A stretch of 64,000 nucleotides of DNA from Myxococcales bacterium (GTDB lineage Bacteria > Myxococcota > UBA727 > VGSZ01). Location of the stretch: assembly GCA_023248635.1 (NCBI GenBank), contig JAHFED010000001.1, positions 186,001 to 250,000 on the forward strand, written 5' to 3'. The notes beneath the pieces are model-generated. The model made no database searches, was not told the origin of the DNA, and worked only from the letters and a program-made list of their open reading frames with translations. Below, piece after piece: positions 60,040 through 64,000 of the stretch (the stretch's first letter is position 1; the number at the start of each line of letters is the position of its first letter). The position numbers were made by a program, and so were the translations under genes.

Positions 60040-61113
60040 GTGGCACGGGTGATCAAAGCCGGAGCAGGCGCAGCGCGACCAGCGCGTCCAGCGACGCGCG
60101 TTCTCGCCCAGGCCGACGTCAAGAAGGTCATCGAAAAAGAGCTGTTCCTCGCCAAGCAAGAGGCCGAGGAGCTGCTGAAAAAGGCCGACGTCGAGCGCAG
60201 GGAGATTCTGACTGCGGGCAAGCGTCAGGCGGCGCTCACGCACGAAGAAGCGATGACCCGCGGGGCCTCCGCAGCTTTCGCCCAGGCTGCCGAAGAAGCG
60301 TTGGTGGCCTTCCGCAAGCGCGCCGATCGTTACGCCGAAGCCGCCGACGACATCCGCACGCTCGCCCTCGAGATCGCCAAGAAGCTGCTCGGCAACGATC
60401 CGGATTTGGCGGCCAAGGACGTCGAGCGCATCTTGCAATCAGGGCTGACGAAGCTGCGGGCCAAGCGCAAAGTGCGGGTGCAGGTGTCGTCGGGGCGGCG
60501 CAGCGATCTTGCCTTCGAACGTCCCAACCTCATGAAGGCCGTCGACGCCGCACCCGACCTGCTGCTCGAAGATGCCGACGACGTGCGCCAAGGCTTCGCC
60601 CGCGTGGTCACCGAGGTCGGCGGTGCGTTGTGCGCCGAGGAGAGTGCCCTCGATGCCGTCGCCTTGGCCGTCAACGTCAAAGAGACCCCGCGCGAGCGAG
60701 GAGGTCGAAGCGGAGGCGTGACCCAGTCCGCGCACCGACTTGGTGAAGAAGAAGAGCTGCCCGACGCCGGCGTCGACGAAGACGAGCCGGCCGACGAGCG
60801 GGATGAAGACCTGCCCCAGGCCGCCGTCGACGAAGACGAAGACGACGACGAAGAGGCCACGCGGGCGCTGCCTCCCCGAGGTGTTGCGCCACGGGCGAGC
60901 CTGGTGCCCCAGGGAAACCTCGATGATCGGGTGGCGCCCGTGCGGATCGAAGTGCGGGGCCGCGCGGCCACCCGCGTGCTCGCCCTCGATGAGCGTGAGC
61001 AGCTGGTGGAAAAGGCCAAGACAGGGGGGCCCAGGGTCGACCTCGGCGCCGACGACGACGACGACATGGATCTCGAGCTCTTCACCGACGAGCGGCCGCA
61101 GCGTCGACGGTGA
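60040..61113 (+). CDS. orphan FliH/SctL-like stator protein with acidic tail
   Basis: This is a 357-residue cytoplasmic protein with a GTG start. The N-terminal half is a coiled coil (KKVIEKELFLAKQEAEELLK) followed by EILTAGKRQAALTHEEAMTR and ALEIAKKLLGNDPDLAAKDV, then VRVQVSSGRRSDLAF and QGFARVVTEVGGALCAEESA, the pattern of HrpE/SctL/FliH and of V-type ATPase subunit E. The rest is a disordered, Asp/Glu-rich extension (about residues 245-280) and a short conserved-looking end. No other type III secretion or flagellar gene is in the window. The role is unknown; it may work with an ATPase encoded elsewhere. Confidence 0.6.
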   Translation: MARVIKAGAGAARPARPATRVLAQADVKKVIEKELFLAKQEAEELLKKADVERREILTAGKRQAALTHEEAMTRGASAAFAQAAEEALVAFRKRADRYAEAADDIRTLALEIAKKLLGNDPDLAAKDVERILQSGLTKLRAKRKVRVQVSSGRRSDLAFERPNLMKAVDAAPDLLLEDADDVRQGFARVVTEVGGALCAEESALDAVALAVNVKETPRERGGRSGGVTQSAHRLGEEEELPDAGVDEDEPADERDEDLPQAAVDEDEDDDEEATRALPPRGVAPRASLVPQGNLDDRVAPVRIEVRGRAATRVLALDEREQLVEKAKTGGPRVDLGADDDDDMDLELFTDERPQRRR

Positions 61114-61119
61114 CGCGCC

Positions 61120-62496
61120 TCAGGCGGTGTGGTCCGCACGGACCTGATCGAGGAGCTTGAGGAGCGCCGCCGACGGCCGGACCTCGTAGTGCTTCTCGTG
61201 GGCGTCGGTGCGAGCGCCCACGATCTTGAGCTCTGCCGGCAGGTGGGCGATGCCGTCCCGACAGCGGGCGCGCATGGTCGCCAGGGTCTCTGCGCCACCC
61301 CAAGCGAAAGCAGGCGTGGGGCGACCGCCACTCATGGCCTCGACGAGAAGGGCCTCGGTGCCGAGAAACTCGTAGGAGGGCTCCTTGGTCAGCCCCAGGG
61401 AGTCGAAGTGGGCGTGGCCGTCGCGCTGGTGGCGGAAGACCTGGTGCGATCCCGGGTAGGTGATCTTTGCCTCGGCGAACTTGGCCACCGGCCGGCCATC
61501 GATCTGCGTCAGCTTGTAGACGCCGCCGAGGCTGGGGGCGTCGTCCGAGGTGGCGAGCCGCGTGCCGACGCCAGCGACGTCGAAGTCGCCCTCGGTGATG
61601 AGCCGCTCGATCTCGTATTCGTCGAGATCCGAGGACACCACGATCTTCACGTCCTCGCGCTTGCGCTCTTTGAGCAAGGCCCGCGTCTGCCGGGTGAGCG
61701 AAGCAAGATCGCCAGAATCGAGGCGCACGGACGATACGTCGTCGCCGATGGTCTCGAGCGCTGCCTTGACGCCTTCGATCGTGTCGTAGGTATCCACCAG
61801 ATAAGTAGAGCGCGGAAAAATCTTCGAATATTTCAGGAAGGCCGATCGCTCGGATTCAGCGGCCATGATGAACATGTGGGCCATCGTGCCGCGGGCGGGG
61901 ATGCCGAAGGCGTCGAAGGCGGCGACGTTGGAGGTCGCCTCGAAGCCCGCAATCCACGCCGAGCGGGCGACGTCTACGGCGGCTTCGAAGTGGGTGCGGC
62001 GAGTGCCGAACTCCAACGCAGTTCGCCCTTTCAATGCCAAGACAATGCGCGCAGCCTTGCTGGCAATCATTGTCTGGTGGTTGATGCACGAGAGCAAGAA
62101 GGTCTCGACCAGCTGCGCTTCGCCGAGGTCGGCTTCGATGCGCACCAACGGCTCGTTTTCGAAGGCGATGGTGCCCTCGGGCATGGCCCACACGTCGCCG
62201 CCGAAGCGAAAGCCGCGCAGGTACTCGACGAAGGCCGGGCTCATGGCTTTCTTCAGCCCGGGGATCTGGTGCAGCACGTCGATTTGTTCGTCGGTGAAGC
62301 GCAGCTGTTCCAGATAGCGCAGCGCCCGCTCGAGGCCGGCGACGACCAGGAAGCGCCGGTTCTTGGGCAGGCGCCGCACGAACAGCTCGCAGGTCGCTTT
62401 GCGGTGGGCCTCGCCATGGTGGAAGTAAGCAGCCAACATGGTCAGCTGGTAGAGGTCGGTGTGCAGCGCGTGCGTTGCGGTCATGGCGCGAACCAT
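61120..62496 (-). CDS. pncB: nicotinate phosphoribosyltransferase
   Basis: PncB makes nicotinate mononucleotide from nicotinate and PRPP, the first step of the Preiss-Handler salvage path. The protein has 458 residues. It begins ALHTDLYQLTMLAAYFHHGE, then has KATCELFVRRLPKNRRFLV, EFGTRRTHFEAAVDVARSAW, GIPARGTMAHMFIM (the His/Thr region), LVDTYDTIEGVKAAL, SSVRLDSGDLASLTRQTRAL and FDVAGVGTRLATS. It ends in a conserved LKLLDQV-type segment. The start is ATG at 62496 or 62484. Its product is the substrate of NadD, and the NadD-NadK fusion gene is 2.4 kb away. Confidence 0.93.
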   Translation of the reverse strand: MVRAMTATHALHTDLYQLTMLAAYFHHGEAHRKATCELFVRRLPKNRRFLVVAGLERALRYLEQLRFTDEQIDVLHQIPGLKKAMSPAFVEYLRGFRFGGDVWAMPEGTIAFENEPLVRIEADLGEAQLVETFLLSCINHQTMIASKAARIVLALKGRTALEFGTRRTHFEAAVDVARSAWIAGFEATSNVAAFDAFGIPARGTMAHMFIMAAESERSAFLKYSKIFPRSTYLVDTYDTIEGVKAALETIGDDVSSVRLDSGDLASLTRQTRALLKERKREDVKIVVSSDLDEYEIERLITEGDFDVAGVGTRLATSDDAPSLGGVYKLTQIDGRPVAKFAEAKITYPGSHQVFRHQRDGHAHFDSLGLTKEPSYEFLGTEALLVEAMSGGRPTPAFAWGGAETLATMRARCRDGIAHLPAELKIVGARTDAHEKHYEVRPSAALLKLLDQVRADHTA

Positions 62497-62543
62497 ACTG
62501 CGGACGCGCCCTCAGGAGGCACAGAGAAGGGACCCTGCGCGAC

Positions 62544-63944
62544 ATGACCAACGACGTCATCGCTCTGTCCTGTCCCGCCTGCAGCGCTGGCGGTGCCCCC
62601 CAGGCCCTGGCCGCGGGAGCGTCGTTGGACGGCGCATCTTGTCGACGCTGTGGGGGCACCCTGCTGCCGACGACGGGGTCTGAACGTCTGTTGCACGAGG
62701 AGTTGGCCATGGATCGCGCCGCCCTCGTCGAACTCGCCGAATCCTTCGGCGGCCGGCGGTTCGCCTGTGGCCACTGCCAGGCCAAGATGCGCTCCCTGAT
62801 TCTGCGCGGCGTCGACGTCGACCTCTGTTTTCACTGCGGAGCGCTCTGGCTCGATCGGGGCGAGCTCGAGCTCCTGTCGAACAACCGGCACCAAGGCTTG
62901 ACGACGACGACGACGACGACGACGACCTTGCAGGTACGTCCCCAAGGGACCGTCCGCCTCGATGCTCGGCACCCTCTCTTGCGATCCGTCGGTAGGATCT
63001 TTTCCTACCTTGGCGGGCTGGTCGGCGCTGCCGTCGGCCTGCATCTCTTGGATCCGCCCAAGCTGATTCTCGCCGTGTTCTTGTTGCTGGCGGGGCTGGC
63101 GATGACGCGAAGGCGCATCGTCGACGTGTTTCCGCGCGCCCGTCGCTTCTTGCGCTCGCGTCGCTTCATGCCCACCGACGCCCGCGATGAAGACGCCGAG
63201 CGCCTCGACGACCGCACCTTTGTCGTCGTGCGCCCCCTGCTCCACCGCCACTTTGCGTTCTCGGTCTTTGCCGACAGCTGCGGGCGAACCCTCGCACCCC
63301 TGCACAGCGGGAGTGCGCGGAGCGTGGGACGTCAGGCGTTGATCCATGCCCGCCGCCTGGGTGCCGTCGTCGTCGTCGATCCGCGTTTGGGCGGCAGCGT
63401 GCCCGCGGGTCCGGCCCTGCCCGTCTTTCCCGACGCCTTCTCGATGGTCGTCGACCAGGGCTCATCGGCCTTCACCCTGTTCCAAGCCGTCGGAACCAGC
63501 GGAGCGCCGGTGTTCACGATGCAAAACGCGGTGCCGGCCCGAGGTGATGAATCGCGCGCCGAGCGACTGGCCTTGTGCTTTTGCATCGAGCTGCCCTCGC
63601 GCCTGGGCACGCCTGGAGCGCGCCTGCGGTTCCACGACGCGGGCCGGGACCACACCGTCGTCGTCGGCGATGCCGGCGAGCCTCTGGCTGCCATCCACCG
63701 CCGTTCCAACCGCGGGCTCGATTGGCTCACAGTGGCTCTGGCGGGGCGCGCGACTCGCATCCATCTGGTCTGGGCCCCCCTGGGCCTGAGGCTCCCCTTC
63801 TTCGATGACGCCGGCAGACGCCCCGGCCACCTCACGCTCGACGATCGGTGCCTCACAGTCGAGCTCGACGCCAACGCCGACGTCGACGTCCGCTTCGCGT
63901 GCTGCGTGCTCGCCGCCCACGCAGCACTCGAGGCCGGGGGCTGA
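62544..63944 (+). CDS. TFIIB-type zinc-finger membrane protein
   Basis: This is a 466-residue protein. The N-terminus carries zinc ribbons: SCPACSAGGAPQ and CRRCGGTLLPT, then FACGHCQAKM and CFHCGALWLDRGELELL, the latter a classic zf-TFIIB signature. It is followed by a run of nine Thr encoded by eight ACG codons plus ACC (62901-62927), then two hydrophobic segments (SYLGGLVGAAVGLHLLDPP, LILAVFLLLAGLAMTRRR). The long C-terminal region (about 280 residues) is unrelated to any family I recognise; it has beta-rich parts (AFSMVVDQGSSAFTLFQAVG). The start ATG at 62544 lies just after pncB's divergent start. No function can be given. Confidence 0.7.
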   Translation: MTNDVIALSCPACSAGGAPQALAAGASLDGASCRRCGGTLLPTTGSERLLHEELAMDRAALVELAESFGGRRFACGHCQAKMRSLILRGVDVDLCFHCGALWLDRGELELLSNNRHQGLTTTTTTTTTLQVRPQGTVRLDARHPLLRSVGRIFSYLGGLVGAAVGLHLLDPPKLILAVFLLLAGLAMTRRRIVDVFPRARRFLRSRRFMPTDARDEDAERLDDRTFVVVRPLLHRHFAFSVFADSCGRTLAPLHSGSARSVGRQALIHARRLGAVVVVDPRLGGSVPAGPALPVFPDAFSMVVDQGSSAFTLFQAVGTSGAPVFTMQNAVPARGDESRAERLALCFCIELPSRLGTPGARLRFHDAGRDHTVVVGDAGEPLAAIHRRSNRGLDWLTVALAGRATRIHLVWAPLGLRLPFFDDAGRRPGHLTLDDRCLTVELDANADVDVRFACCVLAAHAALEAGG

Positions 63945-64000
63945 CGACGAGGGCGGAAGGGCGACGACAGGCGGTGGAGGCCGGCGTAGAGTGAGCTCGT
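63945..64000. other. window end, no feature seen
   Basis: The last 56 bases contain no recognised start or signal. Confidence 0.4.

Noticed and set aside
62899-62930. Programmed frameshift at the ACG run
   Set aside because: The frame continues without a break through the run, and both sides belong to one protein.

Overview
The window is 64 kb of high-GC chromosomal DNA from a bacterium that is probably a Myxococcota or related deltaproteobacterial lineage. The grounds are a giant soluble TPR protein, several large cysteine-rich or Gly/Glu-rich surface lipoproteins, a PEGA-domain protein, PilZ and FecR proteins, a c-type Lon-like protease, and very strong use of GTC, GAC and TCG codons. No rRNA, tRNA, insertion sequence, phage or CRISPR array was recognised, so the placement is an inference from gene content only.

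Layout. Positions 1-1821 hold the 3' end of an RHS/YD-repeat gene with a variable, lower-GC C-terminal tip that looks like a papain-fold toxin plus a cysteine-rich tail. From 1908 to 18100 everything runs on the minus strand: a three-gene periplasmic operon (LPP20-like, FlgT_N-like, FecR) that ends at a GNRA-loop terminator, then a barrel-type outer-membrane protein followed by a 4171-residue TPR protein. guaA follows at 18450-20066. A plus-strand operon (20131-25748) joins a lipoprotein, a HAD phosphatase, an ArgD-like aminotransferase, a VirB11/CpaF-like protein without a P-loop, an Mla-type ABC ATPase and a phosphopantetheinyl transferase. A polysaccharide locus (25945-31600: two GT2 glycosyltransferases, a hexapeptide acyltransferase, a GH-like lipoprotein, an O-antigen ligase-like polymerase) runs into lspA. 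Next come an acyl-CoA dehydrogenase, a cholesterol-oxidase-like GMC enzyme, YceI, PilZ, an Fpg/MutM-like glycosylase, TatD, HolA, and small membrane and coiled-coil proteins. At 43911-44783 lies a protein whose sequence reads as a circularly permuted pyroglutamyl-peptidase (family C15). A PEGA protein and a four-gene operon (SDR, unknown, Lon-like protease, metallophosphatase) follow, then a 1214-residue lipoprotein, and glutamate dehydrogenase flanked by two paralogous barrel proteins.

The last 7 kb has an NAD theme. A single ORF fuses a NadD-like adenylyltransferase to NAD kinase (57404-58762), and pncB (nicotinate phosphoribosyltransferase), which makes the NadD substrate, lies 2.4 kb away. 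Between them are a BFD-like [2Fe-2S] protein with a cyclic-nucleotide-binding partner and an orphan FliH/SctL-like protein.

Three families of palindromic repeats sit between genes: a mosaic at 25690-25935, a hairpin element in three copies (34543-34890 twice, and 50850-51025), and a 3 x 35-bp palindrome array at 42949-43048. In two places a repeat supplies the 3' end and stop codon of the neighbouring gene. The two observations I rate highest are the circularly permuted C15 peptidase with all three catalytic residues retained, and the NadD-NadK fusion.
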